Assembly: GCA_022706785.1 (NCBI GenBank)
Contig: JAKJBW010000004.1
Coordinates: forward strand, 42,688 to 106,687
DNA from: Bacillota bacterium
GTDB taxonomy: Bacteria > Bacillota > Clostridia > UBA1381 > UMGS1253
Direction of reading: 5' to 3'
DNA: 64,000 bases
Shown here piece by piece: positions 1 to 7,272 of the stretch. Under the pieces are notes generated by a model. The model did no database searches. It was not told the DNA's origin and saw only the letters and a program-made list of their open reading frames with translations. Position 1 is the first letter of the stretch. Each line of letters starts with the position of its first letter. The position numbers were made by a program, and so were the translations under genes.

Positions 1-740
1 TTATCGCCGGCATGAAAATTATCGATCAAAAACGTATTCCAATCGCTTAGCGTGGCTAAGACGTATGTGTCACTGTCAAGGCTTACAGGCTCTGAATTGA
101 AGCGTATTTCCTTCACGATACCGTCCTTTACTACCATCTCATGAAGCGTGCCGGTAGAGTCCAGCGAAACGCTGTCCCAATATTTGTTGTACATCATAAT
201 GCCGGAAAGATCATCATATTTATTCAGCCCCTTTATGACATGTCTGTTTCCGTTGGGGGCCACAAGCGTCATGGTGTATTGGAACATATTGATAAAAATA
301 TCGTTGTCCCATGACTGGGCGAGGGTATACATTTCATTTCCGTTTGAGGGCGACGACATAAGCGAGCCTTTTGAATACACCGGCCCTACGGGCGAACCGC
401 GGCCTGTCGTCTGACCCCAGCTGAAAAAATCTGAATTGACGGCGGCAACCGTATCGTATTCCTTCGCTATTGCTTCTACCGTATTCAAGTAGCTGACCCC
501 TCTCGGATCGGAGAGCACTTCAAGGGCAAGATGCGGCTCTTTTAAATCGGCTTTAACTACTTCGGCATTGTTCCATGTCCGGTCAGACATAAAAAGCTTG
601 TAGCTGCTCCTTGTCACGCCGCGTGACAGGTCCTCAGTGTCTATGTAGGAATAGACGACCGATGCCGCGAAAGCTTTGGGAGCGATTAAAACCAATATCA
701 TATAAATTGACGCAACGAATGCGGTTAGTTTTTTTGTCAT
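1..740 (-). CDS. Secreted phosphodiester glycosidase (NAGPA-like) domain protein, C-terminus cut by window edge
   Basis: The frame opens at ATG 740 and runs off the left end of the window after 246 codons, so only the N-terminal part is visible. Residues 1-25 are a signal peptide (MTKKL, hydrophobic core, then APKAFA before the mature part). The following part carries the pattern of the NAGPA/phosphodiester glycosidase family: a segment about using calendar-like short beta strands, then AVNSDFFSW followed by a Gly-rich GRGSPVGPVYSKG stretch, which resembles the N-G-F-F and G-x-P-x-G core of the family. Proteins of this type are secreted in Firmicutes and often sit in cell-envelope polysaccharide contexts. 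The start lies 4 nt behind the stop of the DUF4364 gene, so the two form one transcript. Signal peptide and frame are seen; the family call is by motif and pattern; the substrate is unknown. Confidence 0.7.
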   Translation of the reverse strand, partial: MTKKLTAFVASIYMILVLIAPKAFAASVVYSYIDTEDLSRGVTRSSYKLFMSDRTWNNAEVVKADLKEPHLALEVLSDPRGVSYLNTVEAIAKEYDTVAAVNSDFFSWGQTTGRGSPVGPVYSKGSLMSSPSNGNEMYTLAQSWDNDIFINMFQYTMTLVAPNGNRHVIKGLNKYDDLSGIMMYNKYWDSVSLDSTGTLHEMVVKDGIVKEIRFNSEPVSLDSDTYVLATLSDWNTFLIDNFHAGD

Positions 741-744
741 AGGG

Positions 745-1299
745 CTATACCTCGTGTGATTTTATTTCTGTTGTCAAAAGTGCGGCAATACCTGCGTAGA
801 TATCCGCGCTGTTGTTTTTAAACCTTTCGCATATTCTTTCGGCGTGATCCATATCGCCCGCAAAGAACCTAAGCTCAAGGACGGGCAGATCATGATCCAG
901 TAAATGCATTTCGGCGGAGAACTGGTTGTAGTTGACGGGAACAACCTTTGCCGTCAGCTGGCGCCTTTTTCGCTCTGAAGCAAACATGTCCGAAATTGCC
1001 TGGGAAACATATTCTCGTATTTCAAGCGGAATACGCATATAAAAGTGCTGTGCGGATGTCTGGCCTTCGGCTGTCAGCGCATACACCAGCTTTTGTTCCA
1101 TACTTTTATATGTATAGATCTCCTTTGCCCCGACCAAGAAGTCCAGCGCTGAAAGCAGGTCAAAATAATTGATTTCTGCACTGGTCAGGGCGATTTCAGT
1201 TATCTGCGGTATAGTTAAAGGCTTGTCCGCTTCAATTAAGGCATGCAGCACAATAAGCTTTATTTCCAGCGGGTCTTCAATTTTATAAAGGTGTTTCAT
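745..1299 (-). CDS. DUF4364 family protein
   Basis: 184 residues, no signal peptide or membrane segment. The N-terminal part (from about residue 8: DPLEIKLIVLHAL) looks like a winged-helix DNA-binding fold of the DUF4364 family, a Clostridia protein of unknown role often annotated as a putative transcriptional regulator. I chose ATG 1299 because AGGAGG lies 6 nt before it; a start six codons upstream (1317) would leave the AGGAGG inside the gene. The stop is 4 nt from the start of the downstream glycosidase-like gene, which indicates an operon. Two extended -10 boxes lie upstream. Family assignment rests on recognised sequence character, function is not known. Confidence 0.75.
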   Translation of the reverse strand: MKHLYKIEDPLEIKLIVLHALIEADKPLTIPQITEIALTSAEINYFDLLSALDFLVGAKEIYTYKSMEQKLVYALTAEGQTSAQHFYMRIPLEIREYVSQAISDMFASERKRRQLTAKVVPVNYNQFSAEMHLLDHDLPVLELRFFAGDMDHAERICERFKNNSADIYAGIAALLTTEIKSHEV

Positions 1300-1334
1300 G
1301 CGCGCCTCCTGCGACAAAAACGTCTGTCACGCTT

Positions 1335-1411
1335 ATTATAACACGAACTCCAACGAAAAATATGGTAGTTTATGCTGAAATAAAAACAGCGTTACTATTT
1401 TTATTATAACA
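1335..1411 (-). promoter_or_regulatory. Two extended -10 boxes upstream of the DUF4364 gene
   Basis: On the minus strand TGTTATAAT occurs twice, at plus positions 1335-1343 and 1403-1411, in a repeated context (TTATTATAACAC on the plus strand). Both are extended -10 elements pointing toward the gene that starts at 1299. No good -35 box was found at the standard distance for either. The repeat suggests tandem promoters. Confidence 0.45.
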
Positions 1412-1449
1412 CAAACGGAGCAAAAGTTATAGTGCAAATATTTCTTTTA

Positions 1450-1458
1450 TGCTATAAT
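1450..1458 (+). promoter_or_regulatory. Extended -10 promoter of the QueG-like/rnhB operon
   Basis: TGCTATAAT is a full extended -10 box, 59 nt before the start codon at 1518. The -35 region at the expected distance (about 1430) is weak, which is usual for extended -10 promoters. Confidence 0.45.
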
Positions 1459-1517
1459 GATACAATAAATATGTGACATGGTTTTTAAAATTGTTTTATA
1501 TTCTCAGGAGGGACAGC

Positions 1518-2216
1518 ATGGCATATCAGAGTGATTATGTGCGTGTATTATCTGAAAAATTAAAAGCATTGGGCGTAAGCGACTACGGCTTTGCTAAATC
1601 CGGTGCACCGGATGGCTGCCCATGCCCGGACCTGCCATATGCGGTCAGCATTGTGGTGAAGCTGTCGGATGCGGTGGTGGATCAGATTACAGACAAACCC
1701 ACCTTTTCTTACTTCCATCATTACCGTACAGTAAACGCATACATAGACAATATCATTTTGCAGACCGGCATGCTGATTGAAAGCCTCGGCTTTCGCTATT
1801 TTCCGATTGCCGCGTCCCAGTCCGTCCCGGATGCGGGTTCGTACGCCGGACTGTTGTCACACAAGGCCGTGGCGCGTACGGCAGGGCTTGGCAGTATTGG
1901 CAAAAATGCGCTTTTTTTATCAAAAAAATTTGGCGCGCGCGTCCGGCTGGGCACGCTTTTGACAAATATGCCGCTGCCTTTGGCGGATGCGGAGGATAAC
2001 ATTGATTTGTGCGGCGACTGTGATTTGTGCGTCAGGACATGCCCGGCGCTTGCGCTGACCGGCCGTGTGTGGCATGAGGGGATGGCAAGAAGCGATATTA
2101 TTGACGCGGGTGCGTGCAGCAGGTATATGAAAGAAACATTCCAAAGCATCGGGCGCGGAGCGGTTTGTGGAATCTGCATGAAGATTTGCAAATATCAGGG
2201 GGAGGGCAGCAAATGA
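1518..2216 (+). CDS. Short QueG-like double [4Fe-4S] cluster protein
   Basis: 232 residues from ATG 1518, which is preceded by AGGAGG at 7 nt; a longer reading from 1473 has no ribosome-binding site. The segment around residues 112-145 (GLGSIGKNALFLSKKFGARV, then RLGTLLTN) matches the cobalamin/iron-sulfur core region of epoxyqueuosine reductase QueG. It is followed by CGDCDLCVRTCP near 165 and CGICMKICKY near 219, enough cysteines for two [4Fe-4S] clusters. QueG is normally about 350-380 residues and has a C-terminal HEAT-like part, absent here, so this is a member of the short QueG-like group and need not make queuosine. It overlaps rnhB by 4 nt (ATGA) and leads a four-gene run. Iron-sulfur binding is well supported, the substrate is not. 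Confidence 0.75.
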   Translation: MAYQSDYVRVLSEKLKALGVSDYGFAKSGAPDGCPCPDLPYAVSIVVKLSDAVVDQITDKPTFSYFHHYRTVNAYIDNIILQTGMLIESLGFRYFPIAASQSVPDAGSYAGLLSHKAVARTAGLGSIGKNALFLSKKFGARVRLGTLLTNMPLPLADAEDNIDLCGDCDLCVRTCPALALTGRVWHEGMARSDIIDAGACSRYMKETFQSIGRGAVCGICMKICKYQGEGSK

Positions 2217-2830
2217 AAGAGAAAACCGATATGCTGTTTTATGAAAAAGAGTTGTATGCGCAAGGATTTAGGCTGATTGCCGGCGTTGATGAAGCAGGGC
2301 GGGGCCCGCTGGCGGGAGCGGTATACGCCGCGGCGGTTATTTTGCCGCCGGATATGATCATAGAAGGGCTTGATGATTCCAAAAAACTGTCTGAAAAAAA
2401 GCGTGAAGCGCTTTTTGATGTCATATGCGAAAAAGCCCTCGCATATTCCGTGTGTGCGGTTTCAAACGAGGAAATAGACAGGATAAATATTCTCCGCTCA
2501 ACGCATAAGGCAATGTGCGGAGCGGTCAGTGGGCTATCGGTCCGGCCCGATTTTGTGATCATTGATGGTAACAGCATAAGCGGGCTTTCCACTCCGCACA
2601 AAACCATTGTAAAGGGGGATGGCTTGTCAGCGTCAATTGCCGCCGCGTCCATCCTTGCAAAGGTAAGCAGGGACCGGTACATGGGGCATCAGGCGCAGCT
2701 ATACCCGCAATACCGTTTTGACAAGCATAAAGCATACGGCACGGCACAGCATCTGGCGCTGATTGCAGAGTATGGGCCTTGCCCCATCCATCGCAAAACA
2801 TTTAAAGGCGTAAGGGAGCATATCAGATGA
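2213..2830 (+). CDS. rnhB: Ribonuclease HII
   Basis: 205 residues. RNase HII removes RNA from RNA-DNA hybrids, including single ribonucleotides placed in DNA. The start is ATG 2213 inside the ATGA overlap with the gene before it, with GGGGGAGGG upstream; the N-terminus then reads MKEKTDMLFYEKELYAQG, correct for the family. Active-site acidic residues are visible in GVDEAGRGPLAG (about residues 24-35), in FVIIDGNS near 116, and the DDSKKLSEKKRE and SIAAASILAKVSRD blocks are family signatures. The gene ends in an ATGA overlap with yraN, the usual rnhB-yraN order of Firmicutes. Confidence 0.95.
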   Translation: MKEKTDMLFYEKELYAQGFRLIAGVDEAGRGPLAGAVYAAAVILPPDMIIEGLDDSKKLSEKKREALFDVICEKALAYSVCAVSNEEIDRINILRSTHKAMCGAVSGLSVRPDFVIIDGNSISGLSTPHKTIVKGDGLSASIAAASILAKVSRDRYMGHQAQLYPQYRFDKHKAYGTAQHLALIAEYGPCPIHRKTFKGVREHIR

Positions 2831-3207
2831 TAAGCAAAGACAGGGCAAGCATCGGCAGCTTCGGCGAACACGCCGCGAAAGCGTATTTGATTAAAGAAGG
2901 CTATTTGATCGTGGAGACGAATTTCAGATGCAGGCAGGGTGAAATTGACATTGTCGCCAAAGACGATGGCTGCCTGGTGTTTGCGGAAGTCAAGACGCGA
3001 AAAAACTGCCGGCATGGCACTCCTGGAGAGGCCGTGGGCGCCTTGAAGCAAAAAAAAATCGTCATAGCGGCACAAGAGTACATGATGCAAAATAAAATAG
3101 ATTGTACCGTAAGGTTTGATGTGATCGAGCTATTATACTGCAATCGTGCAAATGGCTACCAAATAACAGCTTTAAACCACATCAAAGATGCGTTTATGGG
3201 GGTGTAA
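2827..3207 (+). CDS. yraN: YraN family (UPF0102) putative endonuclease-fold protein
   Basis: 126 residues, starting in the ATGA overlap with rnhB. The sequence has the UPF0102 pattern: GEHAAKAYLIKEGY near the N-terminus, then RCRQGEIDIVAKDDG and FAEVKTRKN, where E, D and E-x-K form the PD-(D/E)xK nuclease-like core at about residues 39-58. The biochemical role is not settled for the family. Position between rnhB and the dipeptidase gene, 2 nt from the latter, shows co-transcription. Confidence 0.9.
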   Translation: MISKDRASIGSFGEHAAKAYLIKEGYLIVETNFRCRQGEIDIVAKDDGCLVFAEVKTRKNCRHGTPGEAVGALKQKKIVIAAQEYMMQNKIDCTVRFDVIELLYCNRANGYQITALNHIKDAFMGV

Positions 3208-3209
3208 TC

Positions 3210-4154
3210 ATGTATTCTTATACTGTTGTTGATGCGCACTGTGACACCATCAGCGAACTGTACAGACCGCTTCGGCTCTATCAGAATGACGGGCATCTGG
3301 ATATAAAAAGGCTGAAAGCATATAAAAACTGGCTGCAATTCTTTGCCTTGTGGGCACCGCCGCAGCTTGACGCAGTTGGCGCCTTTCAACGCTGCGAAAC
3401 GATAATCCGCCAGTTTCATGAGCAGCTGGCGAGGTATTCGGCGTACATAGAACAGGTTGCTAATATAAAAGAAATAGAATCTGCGTTTGGCAGGCGGAAA
3501 ATTGGCGCATTTCTGACCCTTGAAGGCGGCGTGCCGATAGGCGGTGATCTGGCTGTGCTGGACTGGTTTTACGCGCAGGGGGTGCGCTGCATTGCCCCTA
3601 CCTGGAACAACAGCAATCTGCTTGGCACCGGAGCGGGGGAGGAGGATCCTGTAACGGGGCTTACCTCACTTGGCAAACAAGCGGTATCACGCATGAATGC
3701 GCTCGGTATTATCGTGGATGTGTCGCATTTGTCTGAAAAGAGCTTTTGGGACGTCGCGCAAGATTGCGCAGGGCCGTTTGCGGCCACGCATTCTAATGCC
3801 CGCAAAATCTGCGACCACAGGCGAAACCTTACCGACGAGCAGTTTTTAGCGGTTGTCAGAGCGGGCGGCGTTGTTGGCATGAATATGTATCCGCTGTTTG
3901 TTACAGGCGGGAAAAAGGCGGGCATTGATGATCTTATCCGCCATATCGAGCACTTTTTGTCGTTGGGCGGTGCGGATAATATCGGGCTTGGCTGTGACTT
4001 TGACGGTATTGATTACGGCCTTGAGGAAATAAAAGGTGCAGAGCATGTGTATCTGCTCTTTGATCGAATGAGGCGCATGAACTATCCCGATAGTCTGATA
4101 GCAAAAATAGCGTCGGAAAACTTCCTGGGTCTTATAAAAGCCGTATGCCGGTAA
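3210..4154 (+). CDS. Membrane dipeptidase family (peptidase M19)
   Basis: 314 residues. M19 enzymes are binuclear zinc dipeptidases related to renal dipeptidase. Metal ligands and signatures are visible: VVDAHCDTISE at the N-terminus (H-x-D), FLTLEGG near 100, VDVSHLSEKSFWDV near 170, ATHSNARKICDHRRNLTD near 190 and GLGCDFDGIDYG near 260. Length is normal for the bacterial family. There is no signal peptide, so the bacterial enzyme is probably cytoplasmic despite the family name. ATG 3210 follows GGGGGTG and lies 2 nt after yraN, so it is the last gene of the run that begins at 1518. Confidence 0.9.
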   Translation: MYSYTVVDAHCDTISELYRPLRLYQNDGHLDIKRLKAYKNWLQFFALWAPPQLDAVGAFQRCETIIRQFHEQLARYSAYIEQVANIKEIESAFGRRKIGAFLTLEGGVPIGGDLAVLDWFYAQGVRCIAPTWNNSNLLGTGAGEEDPVTGLTSLGKQAVSRMNALGIIVDVSHLSEKSFWDVAQDCAGPFAATHSNARKICDHRRNLTDEQFLAVVRAGGVVGMNMYPLFVTGGKKAGIDDLIRHIEHFLSLGGADNIGLGCDFDGIDYGLEEIKGAEHVYLLFDRMRRMNYPDSLIAKIASENFLGLIKAVCR

Positions 4155-4424
4155 AATGCCGGCAGTAATTCTTAAATTTGACGTGATGTTATAGAAAAGT
4201 GCCGTCGGACGCGGGCTGCTACATTGCGGGTAAGGCTGACAAGGCGCCGTCGGAAGTATATTTTGGGGTTGAGGAGCGTTTATATTATCGCTCAATTATA
4301 AAAGTTATTAAATAAAAACTTGCAAATTTGCTCTGCATGTGATACTATATATATGGTTTATGGTCATTTTTTGAAAGAAGCACAGTCTATTTATTCAAAT
4401 TATACATTTTCGGAGGGTGATGGG
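4155..4424. other. Intergenic stretch before the aminotransferase gene
   Basis: 270 bases without a convincing gene. A small GCCGG-type inverted repeat (TGCCGG/CCGGCA) overlaps the stop of the dipeptidase gene at about 4146-4164 but lacks a T-run. A short repeated string GCCGTCGGA occurs at about 4202 and 4250. The right part holds the aminotransferase promoter. Confidence 0.4.
4320..4348 (+). promoter_or_regulatory. Promoter of the aminotransferase gene
   Basis: TTGCAA at 4320-4325, a 17-nt spacer, and TACTAT at 4343-4348 preceded by TGA (extended -10). The start codon is 77 nt downstream of the -10. Confidence 0.55.
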
Positions 4425-5615
4425 ATGGAGCTGTTCATTGCAAAAAAGGCGAAAGAGGTCAGTCCGTCGTCTACGCTTGCAATTGACGCTAAATTTAAGT
4501 CGATGAAGGCGCAAGGGCTTGATGTTGTAGGATTCGGCACGGGCGAGCCGGATTTTGATACGCCGCAGCATATTAAGGATGCGGCTGTGGAGGCGATATC
4601 TGCGGGAAAAACGAAATATACGCCGGCTTCGGGAACGCTTGAGCTGAAAAAAGCTATCTGCGGCAAGCTGCTGGCCGATAACGGCCTTGAATACGAGCCT
4701 GCCAGTATCGTGGTGTCCAACGGCGCGAAGCATTCGCTTGTTAACGCGTTTATGGCGATTTGCGATCCCGGCGATGAGGTCATTATTCCCGCACCGTATT
4801 GGGTGAGCTATCCTGAAATGGTCAAGCTGGCCGACGGTGTGCCTGTGGCACTGGAAACGACTGAAGAAAATGGATTCAAATTTTCTATTGATGACTTAAA
4901 GGCAAAAATTACGCCTAAAACCCGGGCGCTTATTATCAATTCTCCCAGTAATCCCACAGGAATGGTGTATTCCGAGGCGGATTTAAGGGCGATTGCGCAG
5001 ATTGCGGTGGAGCATAAGATCTATGTGATTTCAGACGAGATATATGAGCATTTAATATACAACGGCAAGCATGTGAGTATAGCGTCATTCGGGGATGAGA
5101 TTAAAGAACTGACCATAGTCATCAACGGCGTTTCCAAAACCTATGCCATGACCGGCTGGCGGATAGGGTATGCCGCGGCCGATAAGCGGCTGGCGGGCGT
5201 GATGTCCAACATTCAGAGCCATGCGACATCCAATCCCAATTCTATCGCCCAGGAAGCGGCTGTCTGTGCGCTTACTGGTTCCATTCAGTGTGTGGAGCAG
5301 ATGCGGGAGGCATTTTTGGCGCGCAGAAATTACATGGTCGGCAGAATAAACAGTATTGGCGGTGTATCCTGCCTTATGCCCGAAGGGGCGTTTTATGTCA
5401 TGATGAATATATCGCAGTTGATTGGCAAGACCTTGGGCGGCAGGCACATCGGTGGCTCCGATGATTTTGCCGACGCATTTTTGGAGACCGCAAAGGTAGC
5501 TGTGGTATCGGGGAGCGGCTTTGGCGCCGACAACTATGTGCGCTGGTCATATGCCACCGACATGGATACCATTAAAACAGGGCTTGACCGTCTGGAGACG
5601 TTTTTAAAGTCATAA
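4425..5615 (+). CDS. aspC: Pyridoxal-phosphate aminotransferase, aspartate aminotransferase type (class I)
   Basis: 396 residues. Catalyses PLP-dependent transamination, most likely aspartate + 2-oxoglutarate, in the cytoplasm. ATG 4425 is preceded by CGGAGGG and gives the standard N-terminus MELFIAKKAKEVSPSSTLAID; the longer open frame from 4320 includes the promoter. Family marks are FGTGEPDFDTP near 38, INSPSNPTGMVYS near 168 (contains the substrate-contact Asn), SDEIYEHLIY near 200 and the PLP-lysine segment VSKTYAMTGWRIGYAA near 233. The class contains several substrate specificities that cannot be told apart by eye, so the aspartate call is by overall resemblance. Monocistronic, between its own promoter and a strong terminator. 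Confidence 0.85.
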   Translation: MELFIAKKAKEVSPSSTLAIDAKFKSMKAQGLDVVGFGTGEPDFDTPQHIKDAAVEAISAGKTKYTPASGTLELKKAICGKLLADNGLEYEPASIVVSNGAKHSLVNAFMAICDPGDEVIIPAPYWVSYPEMVKLADGVPVALETTEENGFKFSIDDLKAKITPKTRALIINSPSNPTGMVYSEADLRAIAQIAVEHKIYVISDEIYEHLIYNGKHVSIASFGDEIKELTIVINGVSKTYAMTGWRIGYAAADKRLAGVMSNIQSHATSNPNSIAQEAAVCALTGSIQCVEQMREAFLARRNYMVGRINSIGGVSCLMPEGAFYVMMNISQLIGKTLGGRHIGGSDDFADAFLETAKVAVVSGSGFGADNYVRWSYATDMDTIKTGLDRLETFLKS

Positions 5616-5631
5616 CGGTGCGATAACTTAC

Positions 5632-5675
5632 AAAAAAAGCCTCAGGTTTTCAGAATCAAAACCTGAGGCTTTTTC
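5632..5675. terminator. Bidirectional intrinsic terminator
   Basis: A run of A, then GCCTCAGGTTTT, a short loop, AAAACCTGAGGC and TTTTT. The perfect 12-bp stem with T-runs on both strands serves the convergent aminotransferase and slipin genes. Confidence 0.9.
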
Positions 5676-5689
5676 ATATGCTTTTAAAA

Positions 5690-6613
5690 TTATTTGTCGC
5701 CCAGCAGCTCCTTGACGGAGGTAGCCAGTCCCGCAACGCCCTGGATATTGCTTGGAATGATAATTTTTGTTGCCTGACCCTGCGACATTTTTTCCATAGC
5801 CTCAAGTGATTTAATGGTCAACATGCCGTCGCCGGGCTGGGCGTCGTTAATCATTTTTATACCTTGTGCCGTAGCGCTTTGTACCTTAAGTATTGACTCG
5901 GCTTCGCCTTCGGCGCGCCTGATGGTAGCTTCCTTGGCTGCTTCCGCCTCAAGAATGGCAGCCTCCTTTTTGCCTTCCGCGCTTAAAATCAAAGACTGCT
6001 TGTTGCCTTCCGCAACCAGTATCGCGGAAGTCTTTTCGCCTTCGGCCCGCAAAATGGCTTCACGGCGCTCACGCTCCGCCTTCATCTGCTTTTCCATAGC
6101 GTCCTGAATGGCTTTGGGCGGCATGATGTTTTTAAGCTCGACACGGTTGATTTTGATGCCCCAGGGGTCTGTCGCTTCATCAAGAATAGCGCGCATTTTT
6201 GTGTTTATGGTGTCTCTGGAGGTTAAGGTCTCATCCAGCTCTAAGTCGCCTATGATATTGCGAAGCGTTGTGGCAGTCAGATTTTCGATAGCCGCCATGG
6301 GGTTATCCACGCCGTACGTATACATTTTCGGATCGGTGATCTGGAAATATATCACAGTGTCTATTTGCATGGTGACGTTATCCTTGGTAATAACCGGCTG
6401 CGGGGCGAAATCCACTACCTGCTCCTTCAAAATAACGATTCTAACGACCCTTTCAATGAACGGAATTTTGAAATGGAGCCCTACGCTCCAGGTGCCGCTG
6501 TATGCGCCCAGACGTTCAATCACATATGCATAGGCCTGGGGCACTATCTTGATATTGCCTATCAGAATGAAAAGTATAACGATTCCCAACGCGATGAGTA
6601 CGAGCTGTTGCAA
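5690..6613 (-). CDS. SPFH-domain membrane protein (slipin/stomatin, QmcA type)
   Basis: 307 residues. One N-terminal membrane helix (residues 3-20, LVLIALGIVILFILIG), an SPFH domain from about 22 to 190 (VIERLGAYSGTW, PQPVITKDNVTMQID, RNIIGDLELDETL), then an Ala/Glu-rich coiled coil with repeats of the type AEGxKxxAIL (about 190-260). These proteins oligomerise at the membrane and organise lipid domains or protease complexes. The NfeD gene lies just upstream on the same strand, and slipin-NfeD pairing is a common operon. The 134-nt gap between them contains no separate gene. Confidence 0.9.
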   Translation of the reverse strand: MQQLVLIALGIVILFILIGNIKIVPQAYAYVIERLGAYSGTWSVGLHFKIPFIERVVRIVILKEQVVDFAPQPVITKDNVTMQIDTVIYFQITDPKMYTYGVDNPMAAIENLTATTLRNIIGDLELDETLTSRDTINTKMRAILDEATDPWGIKINRVELKNIMPPKAIQDAMEKQMKAERERREAILRAEGEKTSAILVAEGNKQSLILSAEGKKEAAILEAEAAKEATIRRAEGEAESILKVQSATAQGIKMINDAQPGDGMLTIKSLEAMEKMSQGQATKIIIPSNIQGVAGLATSVKELLGDK

Positions 6614-6730
6614 TTAAATTACCTCCTTCATTTTACCTGATCAGATATTTTTATTTTATAAGAAATTGCGCTAAATCACATTACCGGGCAAGATACTAAA
6701 ACATCTGCCACATTTACTGCGTAATGCCAG

Positions 6731-6747
6731 CGGGCGCGGCCCGCTTT
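6731..6747. repeat. GC-rich hairpin between NfeD and slipin genes
   Basis: GCGGGC-GCG-GCCCGC followed on the plus strand by TTTTT. The T-run faces the wrong way for the minus-strand operon; on the operon strand it is a plain stable hairpin immediately after the nfeD stop, possibly an RNA-processing or stability element. Confidence 0.35.
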
Positions 6748-7197
6748 TTATGCCGGGGACTGCTCATCCAAAGCCTGCTCCACAATAAGCTTAACACCCT
6801 GGATTTCTAAAATATTCACCTGTGCGTCAAGGGCGATTTTATCGCCTGTCTTGCTGCGGGCGGTCCACACCTTTCCCGCTGTTTTTACAGCCCCTGTGCC
6901 ATTGATGTTATCAATTGCTTCAGTAACGATGCCTTTTGTGCCAACCACGCTGTCGGCATTGGTTTTTTCGGCTTTGCGGTAGAGATATTTTTTGAAGAAA
7001 TTGCGTGTAAACAACAGGAAAATCGCAGACGATACAAAGAAAATCGCCATTTGCAATATGAAGTTGTCCACACCGCAGAATACCGCTATCATTGTGACGA
7101 TAGCGCCAAGGGCAAACCAAATACAAACCAGGCCGTACGTCACAGCCTCAACTATGAAGAGCACTACCGCAATAATCAGCCAAACAAGCTCTGCCAT
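6748..7197 (-). CDS. nfeD: NfeD family membrane protein
   Basis: 149 residues. Short NfeD form: hydrophobic helices at about 4-30 (LVWLIIAVVLFIVEAVTYG), 30-52 and 56-80, then a soluble OB-fold-like C-terminal domain (VGTKGIVTEAIDNINGTG, GKVWTARS, EVNI-type end) at about 90-145. ATG 7197 is chosen because AAGGGG sits 8 nt before it; the GTG at 7206 and ATG at 7203 are too close to that site. NfeD proteins work with slipins such as the product of the next gene in membrane organisation or protein quality control; this is family knowledge, not shown by the sequence. Confidence 0.85.
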   Translation of the reverse strand: MAELVWLIIAVVLFIVEAVTYGLVCIWFALGAIVTMIAVFCGVDNFILQMAIFFVSSAIFLLFTRNFFKKYLYRKAEKTNADSVVGTKGIVTEAIDNINGTGAVKTAGKVWTARSKTGDKIALDAQVNILEIQGVKLIVEQALDEQSPA

Positions 7198-7272
7198 TTT
7201 CATCACCCCTTGAAAATATTATACACTACGGGGCTAAAATATGCAAGACGAAAACTTGCGCTTTGCAACCTT

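Noticed and set aside
1796..2191. Long minus-strand frame under the QueG-like gene
   Set aside because: Shadow of a GC-rich coding region; no ribosome site, no recognisable sequence.
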